Source of the DNA: Anopheles merus
Taxonomy: Eukaryota > Arthropoda > Insecta > Diptera > Culicidae
Assembly (NCBI RefSeq): GCF_017562075.2
Contig: NC_054082.1
Coordinates: 12,457,786-12,521,785, forward strand
DNA: 64,000 nucleotides
Direction: 5' to 3'
In this document: in pieces, positions 12,316 through 26,800 of the stretch
Layout: every line of letters begins with the position of its first letter
Numbering within the stretch: position 1 is the first letter of the stretch
The notes under the pieces: model-generated
The model's input: only the letters and a program-made list of their open reading frames with translations
Database searches by the model: none
What the model was told of the DNA's origin: nothing
Made by a program: the position numbers and the translations under genes

Positions 12316-13090
12316 CTTTAGCCCATCCGGTAAGAACGTTGCCGAGGTAAGACACCTTGTACTCCGGATCCGGCCGGCTGATGTCGATGCTGTGACAGTT
12401 GCGCCGCAGCAGCCTGCCGAGCCCGCGCGTTATCGACTTGATCGCCTTTGCGCTGCTCTCGCTGTCGTTCACGTAGCACGCGTCCCCGATCTGCAGCTCC
12501 CCGTCGTCCGCTTCCTCGGCCGCACCGGCCCCGCTGTCCTTCTTGTGGAACTTTTCACTGTTCAGGAAGCTGCGCTTGAACTGCTGCAGCTTCAGCAGGG
12601 CGCTGCTATCGTCATACTTTTTGGTATTGTAGGTGTTGCCGAAGATGCGCGCGATCGACGCACTCTTGACGAAGCGTGACTTTTTCTTCTTCAGCGTTTC
12701 GTCCGCACCGGACGCAGCGGCTCCCCCGTTCGCGGCCGGGCCCATCTGTTGGGCCGCGGCATGCTTCGCGATCGGTCCAGTGCCGGGGTCACTTTTTGGT
12801 CGACGGCGTAGATGAAAGATGTTGAACTTGTCCAACGTCACACCGGTGCCAGCCTTGGTGCCAGTGTCCTCCTGCCCCTTCTTGCCCGCGGACATAGCGG
12901 TGCCGTTCGCTTTCGACGCGGTCAACACAAAGTCCACCTCATCCTTGCCGCGCTTGATCGGTTCGATCGGATGACCACTGTTGGCACTACCACCACCACC
13001 ACCACCACCACTGTCATCATTACCACCGCCCTCGTCGCCTTCTTTGGGGATGTCCTCTTTGGAGGAGTAGTGTTTACGATTCGCCGCCAT
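12316..13090 (-). CDS. FAM43-type PTB-domain protein, 5' coding exon only (partial)
   Basis: The ATG at 13090 sits in a strong Kozak context (AAACATGG), and the exon runs 258 codons plus one base to a GTAGGT donor at 12315. The N-terminal part is low complexity, with a polyglycine run near residues 29-35 encoded by a CCA repeat on the other strand, then Lys/Ser-rich and Ala/Gly-rich stretches. The final residues contain a basic LLRR segment followed by DPEYKVSYLGN (residues 241-251). This is the first strand of a phosphotyrosine-binding domain and resembles the FAM43A/B start (DPTY..LYLGN). The long N-terminal extension fits an insect version. FAM43 proteins are intracellular adaptors of poorly known role. 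The rest of the PTB domain should lie to the left on the same strand. I searched by eye for its usual motifs (WRNY, CWVYRHE) between 1 and 12300 and did not find them. The exon is sure; the family is likely. Confidence 0.75.
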
Positions 13091-16000
13091 GTTTATTCTA
13101 CCTTCAAATCAGCCACTTGCACGACCAAAACACGCACTGTATACGTCAGCCCAGGGCCGTACTTGTTGTGTGCTGTTGCACAGTAGCAAGCGGGATATTT
13201 CTAAACAACTTTAAGCAACAAGTATGTTGATGCCCTTTTTTTTTTTGGTTGCACTTAGGGGTACAGGCAGGGGCTCTTCTAGCTACATGTTCAGCACTGT
13301 GTCGGAACCACTTTGGAAATTGGTAAGATACCGCGGAGAGCCTTTCAAGCTACGAGAGCGTAAACATTGAAACAGAAACAAAGAAAGCACTAGCGAACAA
13401 CACTGCCTGTGCTGCGAGTATCTAGGCACTCGTCTTTTGCGAGATACCTGCGCGAGAGAAACACTACAGAATGGCGCACTTGTTGTCACTTTGCCCGCCG
13501 TTTCCAACGGCACAGAAGCACCTTTCGCACCTGGACACTATTATTTCTTCAGTTTCGTAACACTGACGGTGACACCCAGCAGAGGTCAAAAGCCTTCGAA
13601 ACAACCTGAAGATACGATTGCAACGACCACAACAGGAGTTAGGCTCCAAACACTGCGCCGATATCTCGGTCTCGATTGATCCACGATCGATCCAACACTG
13701 GAGAAATCGCGAGCACCGTTCGGGTTTGCCCGTTGTTAGAAACTAGAAGCCCAACGGTGGCCGTCGATGGTCCGCCGATTCTCGACCCGCTGTTCGGCCC
13801 GCGGGCGTTCGTTGACTCTAAGCGCGGCGTAGCAGTGTGGCGCCCTGTGGTACAGGTGCCTTGAACTCGATTGCGTCAAGTTCTCGCGGAATGATCGCTC
13901 AGATTTCCCTCCGAATAGGTGCGCGCTCGTACGGATCGGTGCGTTGGCACTCTGCTACTACTGTGCTGGTCGTGTTCGGTAGGTTTCTGCCTACTGCTCG
14001 TGGTAGTGGTAGTAGGCTGGCACGTTCGATGTGATGCAACTGTGCAGTCTTGGTCGGTCTAGTGGGTGGTGGAACGGTGATGCACACGCATACAGCAGAA
14101 ACGCACAGCGCAAGTCGGTTGCCGAGCGGAGTTTTCCTTTTTTTGCGATCCTTGCGTTCTGGTGTGTGTTAGCTAATCGGTGGCGGCGTCGGTTTTGCTT
14201 CGCCCCACTGCTGTTTGCTTCGTTCAGCTGTCCGGTGTTACTGTGCTTCGTTACGATCACGAGCCGCTATTTCGAGGACGACCGGGAAGGGCTGGCAGGA
14301 CGGAAAGGGCGCACTGAATGGCGTTAATTACACGCGCACTGCACTCCGGAGACCGCGTGCGTCGTCTATCACGCGTAGTTACGGTGGTGTGTGATCGTGA
14401 GTGCGTTCAAATGCACGTCACACGCAGTTTGCTGGTGTGAGGATCGTCTGAGCGTAGATTCTTCAATGTCCTATGGTGCTGCTGTATAGAAAGAAGGAAG
14501 TAAGAGAAAGGTAGAAAGAAATTATTTTCATTGTCAAAATTCTGCAATTTTCTTTAAGTGCTTGTTGTTGTGAGCGCTTTATCGGCCTTAAAAGAAGGTA
14601 TGCTCTTCTTCTGCGATAACAAGCGCCAAACATTAAGCACAGAATGGAGAATCTACTTTACAAGTCAAAACGATCCCACTCCCCCTCCCCCCCGGTCGTT
14701 AAGATTCAGTAAACAAAGCACCTCCCGCACGGCATTCTTTCCGGACGCTGAACAAAACGGTGCTGTTACCGTTTGTTTTGACCATTAGCGCCGCCAAAAA
14801 CCATACATTCGAACCATTACAGTCGGTTGCAATATGTGACGCATTATACTAAAGCCTTCCACCGTAACATCGGACTGCGCTCTGCGTACTGCGTCTTATC
14901 CCTTGAGAAAAGCAGATGCCACCATCCAACATGTGTGTGTTTCAAACCTTGGTTTGATTATCGTTCCCCAGTTCGACAATGAATCGAGCAGCATTCATGC
15001 AACATAAACCTCCAGTGCTCTTTAAATCGGTACAATGTGTGTTGGTGTTTACTGCCAAGACCTGACGGTTTGAAACGGTGAGAAGTGGACTCGGTGCCAT
15101 TCTTTTCGCAGAAAAATAGTTCAAAACACACAGCAGCAGCATTTCGGCAACTGTTGCCGGCAAACACTGGAACCACTTAATAGGGAAAATAAATCCACGG
15201 CCTGAATGGGAAGCACCACCCCGATTACATAATGAAGTGCAATCCATCAGAACTAACGACTTCTTCCGTCGGTGGGGTGGGGGGTTTGGATGGCGCCGCC
15301 GAAGGGTAACTTCGAAGACTGGAAGTACCATTCACACAGTGTTCTTGGTCGGTGTTCGCGTATCGCCTCCGAGTGAAGTTATGGAGCATAAAATGACCAC
15401 AAACCCGTGAAGACAAGTGAAACGCGGGAAACGACTTCGAGCGCTCAGACACTGGCCCTCATGGGCATAGCAAATAACAAAAACCAGAACATTGCACCGC
15501 CGCAAATCATAAACTCACATTTATGAGTTTATTTCTAGCGATTCTGAGCGGTTTTGTGGGCCAGTGGAGAGCATAAAAGACAGGGAGAGACAAAGAGTAT
15601 CAGTGTGTGTGTGTGAGAGAGAGAAAACGCATAAACAGCAAATAAAGTGTACGAAATTGCACGGCTCGACGAAAACAGTGGACGGCCTCGAAACGCAATA
15701 AAAAGGGTGAGCGCTTGAGATTGATTATCGCTCGTTTATCTCAATGCGTCGGCATTGGCCACATCGGAATGGCACGTGAGCGATTTCTGACCATTAGCGG
15801 AGAGACCGACCGTGCCGGTTACGAACGCGAACAAGACGCGCATTGTGATCCATTTCTTTTGCGCCGAGTAAGTAAGCCAAATTCATGGCATCATTTTTTG
15901 GGTGAAAAACCACTCGTACCCCTCAGCTGCATCATATGCACCTTCGATATGCAGCTTTATCTTGATCACAAGGAACGATCACGCACTGCACATCCGCTGA

Positions 16001-19000
16001 AGGTTGTGTATTATTGCCTTTGTAAGCAATTAATTTCGTTCAGACAAAAGGTATGATTTATTCACCATTTTTCAGCCCATACAATGTAACGCTCGCCAAG
16101 ATCTGATACCAAGGCACAGCTTGCTGGGTGGAAGGGAAAGGCTTGAAAGGCTCCCTTTTTCCTTACAAACAGCTCGTAATCAGATCGTTCGTGACAGAGA
16201 GATGTGACGTACGATCGGTAGTGCGCTGGGTTCGTTTCTTAGCTCTCGACTACCCTCACTCTTCAAACTGACAGCTGTCATATCGCTTGCAACCCCTGCC
16301 GGAGGCCATCGAACTGTGGTGGGTTGGATGTGCCGATGCAAATGAACGGCTGCCGAAACGACAGTTTTCGCCAGTGGTGGGCACGCGAGTGGAATGCTAA
16401 ATCCAACCCATCCCTCCAAAAACGGGAACATTGGGAATGCGTCTATAAAACGCTCGTAATGGCGAACGATCATCGGGTGCCCGGCTGTACCATCTACAGT
16501 GGGCAAATGTAAAGGTAGGGGGGGGGGGGCTTAAGTGCCGCCGGTCATGCAATGTCCGCCGACGAATTGTGCACAGGGAAAGGAGTGGCAAGGCACATTC
16601 CGCGGCAATTCTGACTGTTCCCAGGACCGACCAAAAAGGAACAGTTTCCTGCCCAGCGGGAAATTACTTATCGATCAAACGCACTTCGAGGAGGGAATGG
16701 TATGGCAATGGTACGCCGAAACCGCTAGCCCACTGAAGAAAAAAAGAACGAAAGAAAGTTGTTACATCGAGCGTATGGGTAAATTTGTTTTTTGCACAGC
16801 CAGCAAAGGGGAGGATTTGTCATTAATTTTATCATTATTCAATACCATCCGAATCCCATTTTGATATTAAAAAAACACTTTTAATTTCCCATCAACTGTT
16901 TGGTTCGAAACATCCCTTAAAAGGAAAGGAAAACTTGAAACAACTTATTAATTGAACGATTGTTTAATTTGTAAAGTCGGATCCAAAAAGAAGCGGAAAG
17001 GTTGTGCAATTTACGGTGCGCCGTCACCGTAGATTGACTTTACGAAGTTTCTGAGCCCGCGGGTGGGTGTAGTAGCCCGAATTCAGCACAACAACAAAAC
17101 AAATCGGAGTATCAAACACCCAAACTAGCCGGGCAAAACCCAACGCCAGGAGAAAGGAACAATAAAAAGGGAACTTGCTTGAAGAGAAAGGGACCTTTTT
17201 TCCCCGGCGTCGCGGGTACGCGTCACGGCATAGAAAGCTTTCAAAGCGCGAACCGCGAACAAAAAGCGTGCTGCTGCATTTGTATTCCCTTTGCCTACTA
17301 TGCCGCCACCATTCGCGATGGAAGCAGAAGGCAGGGAGTAGCCCAGTGTCCCGGTGGTAGCCGATGCAATTCCACCGAAACGCACCGTAGACTTCAGAGT
17401 CCTCGGCCAGTCCCCGCCGTGCGCCAGTATCGTCCGCCACTATCCGATCGCCTTTACACGCCCACCCCTGACGGAAGTACCAAGTACCTTCGCGGGGGGA
17501 ATGGTGGTGATGGTGGTGGTGTGGCATCAAAAGCGTGAGCGCATGCCTGCGAACCCATCGAAGCGTGCGGACCGGAAACTATTTTTGCAGCCCTCGTTTT
17601 CAGCGGCCCATTGGCAAATTGGCTGGCCGCAGCACAGCCGAACGGTGGCATGATGTGCGGTGCAGATGATTGGCGATCCCATTATCGGGGCCGTGTTGGG
17701 TAATCGGTATGGAAAGTTTTTCGACCGTCCACGTTTGTAAGGGCTGCAAGCCCACGCGGAATGCACGCAACACAATTGGGACAGTGAGAAGAGTAGCACT
17801 GGAATACAAGGGACACTCACAAGACACTTTTGCCGCAAATTTTGGTTTGATTTCAACGTGTGATACGAAACTCCTGACACTTATCCGTCACTAGCCACAC
17901 AATCACAACCACATCGAACAGACGATCCGTACTGAATGAGACAGCGCTCGACCGATCCACTTGCTTTTGTTGTACCATCCTGACCAGTGTGTAGAACAGT
18001 GTGAAACTATCCGTAGACTTGGGTTTTACCTCCAGCGCACCCATTACGGTGGGCCTGGCCAGCCCGACCGTTCCGTAGCTATACTTCAATCGTTCCGGGT
18101 GTGGAAAACACAGCTACTAATGCACTAGAGTGGATTTTATTTATCAAACTTCATAAGTCCATAGTCAATATTTTGGGCTAAAAACAGCAAAATCGCAATT
18201 AGGGCAATTAGCCAGCGAGCCCCGATTGCGTTCGACCATGGCTCGTGGCGTTTAGCGAGCTGTTTCTGATGCGCGCAACACGAGCGAATCGTTTTATCGG
18301 TCTACCCAAAAATAGCCCCCTGCGTGCCTTTCTTTCCAGCCGGACTGACTCACGCACGATCTGCCATAATGCCGGTGGACAGTGAAAGAAATATCGAACG
18401 GATACGCTAAACAGCCTACGCTCGATGACGTCGGTTTTGTTTACCAACAGAACAGCACACGCGTCTCACACGACTTGATGTACCGGCGCCGTGCGGTCAG
18501 CAATTAGTATTACCTAATTCTACCGAAAAAAACACCTAACTAGATCACTCTTAGCACCGGCAGTCTATTTCCTACCTAACCGATCGGGAAACCCGTATGC
18601 GCGAAGCGATTAACCGACGGACAAATTATGACTGGAAAGGCCATCCCGCTCGACCATCGTCAGGCACCGGGCTTCAGCCCGGCCAGCAGGCGTCGTGTTC
18701 GGATCAATCTGCAACGAACTGACACAGCTGCATTATCATTTGGTGACCTCTCCGGCGAAGGGCACCGTAACGCAGCGTGATTATTATTGAATTCACTTTC
18801 TTGTTTTAGTTCAGCTATTTTTACTCGCGTAGTGTGTGCTCATCTTGTGCTCAACCCTACGGCGCACTCCGCCCGCTTTGCATGGCCCTTTCGGTCCTCC
18901 CCCTCCCTCCACACTTCCTCATCCCTCTGCGCCTTTGAATTGGTACTGATAGCGCCACATGATGTATGTGTGTGATCGTTTGGTCTAACCACCCCGGCGG

Positions 19001-22000
19001 GTTCATCTTAATCCACCGGCAACGCTCGAGTAGGGCACGTGTACTAAAAGTGAGACGGCATCGGGGTAGAGGACGTTTTGGGGGGGGAGAGAAGGAGAGA
19101 GGTGGGGACGGTGAGCAGACGCCGCTCGTTGCCACAGGTTTGCAACAATTTGCATGATCATTACCAATAATTGACCAACGACTCGCCCATTGTCGCCCGT
19201 TGTGTTGTTATCCAAGGAGTTTTGCCGCAATTTGCCGCTCCCCTCGCCCCTTCCACCATCATCGCGGGAGACTTACATAACCCAGCCCTTCCGAGTGTGT
19301 AATCGGGCCGGGCACGTCGGCCACCAAACCTATCTAACGATCAAGCCTGGTTCTCGATACGGCGGTAGAGGAACGCCGACTGACGCGCGCGCTAGATGAT
19401 ATCTCAGGACTCGGGCAAACACGCGCTACTCCGTCGCGACTGCTAATGCGACCCCCTCTCGCCGTCAAGGTAAACACCCCTGATCAGTCGCGCGGGGTCG
19501 TGATTTGTGCGCCGGGCGCAGTAACGTTTTCTAGTTCCGGAACTATTATCTTCGCACGGTCCTACGACCTTCGCCAAGGTTTACGATGTTGCAGGTTGCC
19601 TACCGGTGCCGAAGCAATAACAGTTTATTTAGAGGCCTGCCCGACCCAAACGCGTGGAAAGTTTCGACTAGCAAGTTCATGACCCGGGCGTTGCGTGTTT
19701 TCAAGCAAGCAGCTACTGAAGATACGATGCACTCTCTGGACTGGACGGGATTGGGAGGATTCGGTTGGTTAATTTCCATTATCGAAGCTTTTTCGTAGCT
19801 GTGCGCGGTGATATCTTAAGATCTCGACTCGGGAGGGACACGCAAACGTGCCGACATCGATCGGTTTTAATTGCTAGGTGTGTTGGCAACAGGGATTGCG
19901 CGGTGCAATAGAAGGAGCTGGGAGGCACATTAGGCGAGATCGGTGTAGTTGCTTCATTCCTACCGTGCTTCAAGCAAACGAGGGAGTTGTCACGTGTACC
20001 CAGCGGATCCTAAGATCACCGTAGCTGATCGACCTCTTGACTTCGGTCCGGCGGTCGGTATCGCTTCGGGCCATCGGTAGGGCCGTAAATTTCCGTAACC
20101 GTATCGGGCGAGTCTCCCCCATCATCACCATCATCATCATCATGCTCCGAAACATGTGACATTTGAGGTAGCGCGTCTCACGTTGGCCAGCGAGAGTTTA
20201 TTGCAGGGATGCGAGTAGTCGTCGACGGCCCAGCAGTCGTTAGTTAGCACCCTGCTCGTGTCTGTCAGATAATAAAGAACCGAGTGCTGCGATGCCTAAC
20301 CTACGTGATGATGGGCCGAGCACGATGATCACATCTTGGGGTCATCAGATAGTATTCTGATCAAGCACAGCTACCGGAGACATTACCTGGCAGCTATCTG
20401 TGGCAATCCCATTGTGTGAGAAATTACAATGCCCGCTAATGTCCTGCAGTTTGACGCTCCTGCATACTTGATATTTATTTCCTCCCGCAAACACGAGCAT
20501 GCCTCGTGAGCCTTGCAGATGAGATCTTTGACGATCGTTTCCGTAATTCTCACCCAGGTTCAAATACCACATAAAAAGGTCTCCAATGGCGACAGTCGGC
20601 TACTACCACCCTGCACCACAGGTAGGCAGTCGCAACAATGGCAGCAACTCGGAAGTTTTGTCACACTCCGGTTGACCGTGACGTCCGTGACTGGGACCAG
20701 TAATCCATCGATTTCTCGATGCTGGAAGCTGAAGTCTGGCCGCCTTCTTTCGATTCTTCCTGTGGAGGTGTGCAGCGCGCGGTGATTTGTGTACCGGGAC
20801 TGAACGCTCAATACTTTCTGTGTTCCGCAGTAGGTTAAATTCCACCATGCCTATCCTATTCCAGTGCTTGGCAGTTGGAAGGGCGGCATGCAAATCACCA
20901 AACTGTCCCCGAAGCGTAGAATAGGCAACGTGCGCGCTGAAGGTGCCGTGTCGCGATTCCGTGACACTGGAGACACGGGAAGTATCCTAGGCGGGGGGGA
21001 TTGGGGTTGATCCTCAGTATGAATAGTAACTAGTTTTTATGAGGACGTACGTGACGGTAATCACGAATAATCGGCTACTACGCGACGGCTACACTTCGGG
21101 CCGGTTCAGTCTCCCACTTAGACGTTTCTCCCTATCCGCCCTTCGCCACACGCTACCGCATCTATACGGCTTGAGCACGGGAATAGTATAGCCGGTGTAA
21201 GGTGATTTAGCAGGGAATTAGATAGTTATTCCCCTTTTTTTCCGACGGGACTGGTTCGTTTGAAGCCACATTAGTGGGTAGTTTTCCGAGAAATCATCAA
21301 CCCTGGCTGGTACGCTGCCATCCTCCGATTCCGTGCCACCTTCCCAATTCCCTGTAGGTTCTCGACCATTCTCCACGAAAGTGCGAACAATTTGCAATCG
21401 ATCTTCAATTCAATGCACAGTCGATGGTATCGACTTACGGACCTACTACAGGTTTTCCACCCAAGCTGAGCGGTACACAAAAAAACACAGCAGATAAATT
21501 CAATAACATGCATACACTTTCGGCCCATACGCTACGGGCGCGTCTCGGACACAAGAGACCGGAGATACGCTGCATCTTCCCTTCGGCAGGCAAAACAGGG
21601 TGTACATTTCAACGGCCTGACCTACAAACGAGGCCATTGTGGAAAGCGGGGAACCCAGCTTATCTGGCGTTTGCGGACAAATAGGTGAAAAAGCGGAATA
21701 TTAATCTTTACTGGTCGTGTTAGCGGCTGGTAAGCGAGAGGGAAAGGTAAACCGACTGGTGCTAGCGCTCGATGAAGGTTGTTGTTTCATTAAATGATCA
21801 CGTCCACCACAGTAGCAATGGATGTGGTGTGTAGGTGTAAACTAATCAAACGGCACGTACGCGCTGAGTTCTGAGCAGTAGCAAGGGAAGGAGTGGCGTA
21901 GATTGCAGATAGCAAATGCTGAACAAACGTCATGCACGAAGCCGTACGCTATCGTATCAATTTCACTCCAAAAATGCACACCATTTTTGTATGCACCAAA

Positions 22001-25000
22001 TGCACACGGGTGTAAGATTGCGCGAATGCGGATTGCAGTCCAGAAATTGGATAGTTGTTTATCTTAAAAGTGTAGCATAACATTAGAAGGAGTTTTTACT
22101 GACCATATCAGTTTGAAGTCGTGTAACTACGACGATTTCAGTCATAACAATTAAAGAATAAACATCTAGCCCGGCATGATTTATTGCTTTTTAATTACAA
22201 CAACGCCAAATCGATGTTACATTGAGAACTATTACCTACACCAAATCAGCTTGCGAGTGGAAAATCTTTGACCTCCTCTAACATAAACCGAGCGGCAACA
22301 CCGCGATTCGAGCGCGACCCAACCAAAGTTCATTGACAGCCAGGCCAGGCATACCAAAAACCCGATGCCGCAGCTCGGCAGCAGCAAACGCGAACGAGAG
22401 ATGAATGCTCGCATGAATGGAAAACAGCGCACTGCCTCTCATTCACAACAACAGACGCAAGCAACTGCGGCGGCCGAGTAGCCACGAGCCAGTACGAGCG
22501 CGAAGAATGTGAGCATTTGAACCCGCCAAATAGCGACAGGTCAAACTTTCACTTTTTGCCCATTGTGTACTGGCGGTGAGGGAGCGCGCGAGCGCTCGCG
22601 GAATAAAGACGGCCTGATGGCAATTTGGGAGAGTGTGCGCGAGATAGATCGCTGTGCAGCGGGAATGCATAACACACGAGACCCCAAACTCACGCTCCAA
22701 TGGACCTTCCCCCCTCCCATGTGACTGTGTATGTATGAGTGGTGGAAACCGGGGAACCCTACGAGATGCCGCCCTGGACCCAACGGTGGTATTTCTTGCC
22801 TTCTGTTTTGTTTCACTTTTCGTAAACCATTTTTTTTAGCCTCCAAAAAGCTTCTGGTCAATGCTTTTACATGGAGTTTTCTAGCTAGCTAATAGTGGCG
22901 TTATCTTTCCCCGCGCTTTAAGACACGAGGAATGTTTTTGTTTAAATGGAATCGATAATTTAAATGATGTGTGCTTCTATCAAACTAGTCGTTCGATTAA
23001 TATTAAATAATTATTACCATAAATGTTTAACGCTAGGAAACATGTTTCCAATTCTTTCGAGTGACGGTTTTGTGTAGCCACACAGGCACACTCCCGCGCA
23101 TGCCAGTTTGTGTGCGAGGCGAATGTTCCACTTTCAGCGTCAATTCAACGACGACCGACCGGTTTGGGGTGTTTGTGGTCGGTTAGAAAAATAACCACAA
23201 CCTCACGATGGACGCCGAGAACATGCACACGGAGAGGGAATGCATGTGTGTGTGTGTGTGTAGACGGACCCACAAATATATGCTCCGACTGCTGATCGAT
23301 GTGTAGATATCGGTGAGATTGGAGCAGTTGGCAGTAAACATAAAAACACACCTTCCCCGTGGGGCCGACTGCCGCCGTGGGCTGCCACCAGAACATTCTT
23401 CGGCCGTGGGAAAACCGACGAAAGCAATAATCGAAACAAACAAGGGCCGCCGGCGGGCAACCGAGCCCGCAGACACATGCCAACGCAGGCATTAAAGGGC
23501 ATTCTGCCGAGGCTTTTCTGTGGGCCTCCGGGAGCGATCCTTCGCATCGCCAAATGGCGGGCAGTGTGAGTGTGTGTTGATCGAATTAACCTTTGCGTGG
23601 CGTGGCAGCAAATAAACTTCGAAAATTGTTCACACATCGCACTGTTTGCCAGGGGAAAGTACTTGGAGGATCCTGGTCACGGCACCATCCAAGTTATTTT
23701 ATTATTATAAGTATTATTATACACTTTCTATTTCCTTTTATTTGGCATGAAGCTATCGAGAGAAGCTTGAATCAAAGAGATCATTACAGCAAATGTACAT
23801 CTAATCGACGATTGATTGAGCGATTAATATTTAAAACGAAATTGGTTGCATAGCACGATTGGACCATTGGTATGCGGATAACGACACAAATCATGCAGAA
23901 GCACCTTACCCATCTCTTTCCTAGTAAATATCCAAATTCCGTACTTTTCGAAATTGTTCGAAAAAGTTATAAAAAGCCGCTTCTATAACCGGCATTCAAA
24001 AACCAACGACACCATCCTCCGTGGTGAAGAAGCTTCCCGTTCAAAGCACTCACGGCGAGACCGGTTGGCGGGTGAAAAATAATTTGTTGGAAATGTTTAA
24101 CAAACGGCTGGAAAAGCTTTTAATGCCTCTAACGTTTATGTGCTTTACGTTACCTTCCCTCCCTTCCTACACCGTTGGTTGGTTCTCCCTTGCCTCTGTT
24201 CGATGTTCCATCACTAGCTCATCAAAGCTTGCATCCTTTGCACGGGGTTTTGCTGGTTTTTTTTTGTTGAGTTCATGTTTGCGTGATAACATACGTCGTC
24301 CGTTCGGCACAGCGTCCAATTTTCTCATACGCCAAACACAAAGAAAAACCCCTACTGATGGTAGAAAATTGCGAATATCCGTTCGCAGGAATGCCCGCAA
24401 CATGCGGGCGCGCATCATTTCAACGTGTTTGTGTGTGTATTTGTGTCTATGGCTCGTTCGAAATCACGCGCGTATCGACACCGAGTCTCCGTGCGGGAAG
24501 TGAGTTTTCTTTCACCTTTCGCACCGGACCAGTGAAACTTTGCCGACCATTGCCAGTGAAACGGATAGTGGAAATGGAAACGAGTGTGAAACAATATACG
24601 GCTGGACACACAAACGCACGGAAATCCATCCCCAAACGCGCTGCTATCATCGCTATCAAAGAGGGCGCCGTTTTCCGGCGGTCGCGTAGAAATGGAAGAG
24701 ATCGAAAATTGGTACCGAAAATTACTTGCTCGCCACACCAAGGTAGGGTACGAGAAAAAAAAAACAACACACCAACATCCGTGGGCGGGTTTCACTTTGT
24801 GTGCAGCTTTTAAAAGTGTACAGAAAAGCTTCTTGCGTTGCCGTCCGGGTCGTGTGAAAGTTTATAGCACTCGCCAAATGGAATGAAAATTCGAAATTGG
24901 TAGCTACGATACGAGCACAAAAACTACGCCCATAGATTTGCAATAGCTCAATGCTTTTCAATAATTGAGCTACATATACTGCGCAAAAAAAAAACAACAT

Positions 25001-26415
25001 AAAAATGCGGCTAAACATAACAGCAGCTCGTTGATGATAATAACTGCCACAGCACATCAAAGTGATAGACAATGGGGAGTACAACATACCAAAGCATCCC
25101 GAAGCAATTATTGTATGTTCTGTCGAATGATTACATGTTTGTCTTTGTTATGGAACGTTTGTGTCCAGCAGCACAAGCCCGTTGCTAGGGAAATTGATGA
25201 AGATGGGGATGGAAAAGCCGCAAACAACCGGACCGAATGGTCACTACTCTACCCCACCAGCAGCTGTTGTTGTTTTTATTATCATTCCAGTCACTACCCC
25301 ACCTGCTCAACCCACAAGTGTGTCTGTGTATCATCATCCCCTGTTAGGCTCAAATTTGGCGAAAACATCATCGCCGCCGTTTTTTTTTTGCGTCCTTTGC
25401 TTTTCGCGTCGTTCGCACGAGCCAAACTCTATCGCCGTGGCGGGCGATTTTCATCAATTTTCACTATCAATGAGAGCCTTCATCGTGCGAGTATCGTGAT
25501 TGACGAGTGGTTGTGTATGTGTGTGTGTGGATCGTGTGGTGTGTCCATAAAAACAATCAAATGGAAATAAAAACAAAATAGGAGAGGCAGCTCGTGTATG
25601 GCCCACGTTTGGTGGAAACCGGACCGGGAAAAACACAATGAGAGCGATGAAAGTGATTGAAACCGCCCCAAAATACACGCTCGCACACGCACAGACACAC
25701 ACACATCCTTGAGCTTGCTCAATCAGCGACAATCTAGCAACCAAATTGGAACGAAAAACTGTGGAAAAATAATTTCCGCCCAATAGTGGACCGATTGGGA
25801 AATGCTTTCGCTTTTTTTTCTTCCACTGACGGATTTCCCACCCTTTGCCAGATCATTCGCGTTGCAGGTGTGTTGTCGAAGTGGCGCGGCGCAGCAGTTT
25901 CCGATTCCGATTAAAGTGTGCTGATTGCAAGAACGTGCCAATTGGATGCAGTCTTCATTAGACGAATGTATTCATGCTGTATCGTACCATTAATTACATT
26001 TTATGCCCTGCCTGTACCACTTGGTTAACGTCCAGCTGGTGCAGTATTTCACCATGAACGCATGAATTTATTGCTAAGCCAGTTTTCACCCTTTTTGAGC
26101 CGCTCTCGATGGTGCAGGTGCGCACCCGCAGACGTAGATCAACCGTGACCAACCGATAGCTGCGCAACTGCACTGGACCTGTGGCGGCGCATGATTTAGC
26201 GCAATCGGTCGACTATATCGTTCACTGCAGTGGCTAAAGTGCGCGGTGCGCTGGAATGGAACGGACCGGAAGCATTAACAATCCGCTGGCGTCCGACCTG
26301 GCCGACCCAATATTAGCGAGCGAAACCGTTGCATTAGCCGTGCACGAGCACAATGGAAGGATGCCTCCAGTCGAAAGGATGCCTCGCTTGACGAGCTGTT
26401 AGTTTAGAGCAGTGT

Positions 26416-26453
<38 letters not shown>

Positions 26454-26800
26454 GAGTACAATTTATTACGAGAAACACGTCAAATTGGAGGTCAATTTGT
26501 AACCACAGCGTTTTGTTTGCGGAGTTTACGGGCAAGGTTAATGTGGTGTATTTTTAATAGAAGCTGTTTATAGCGTACAATTTGCTTGTGGTTAATGATG
26601 TTGCACGTGGAACAGCATATACGCGTTTTCTAGCAATTTTTCAATCCACTATCTTAATCATACTATGTCTTCTAACATACTAGTATCGCTTCTCCAACGC
26701 ATTTCAAATGATCCTCAAGGTTTTGTTATACTAAATGTCGCATTAGCGCTTTTGCTAAAGTTAGCTTATTACACCACCACTACTTTTTTCATGCCCGTTC
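13091..26800. other. Gene-free stretch, upstream of the PTB exon
   Basis: No supported coding region was found. Sequence just right of 13090 is presumably 5' UTR and promoter of the PTB gene on the minus strand, but no start site could be fixed. Simple repeats include a GT/GA tract at 15602-15624, a G run at 16519-16529, CAT triplets near 20127-20142, a TG run at 23245-23261 and the TG run at 26412-26450. AT-rich patches lie near 16840-17000 and 22900-23060. ORFs here are short and overlap open frames on the other strand. Confidence 0.6.
26412..26450. repeat. TG microsatellite, about 39 bp
   Basis: This is a TG dinucleotide run with a single TA interruption near 26420. Confidence 0.9.

Noticed and set aside
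20550..20580. GGTTCAAAT resembling a tRNA B box
   Set aside because: No A box or cloverleaf could be fitted around it.
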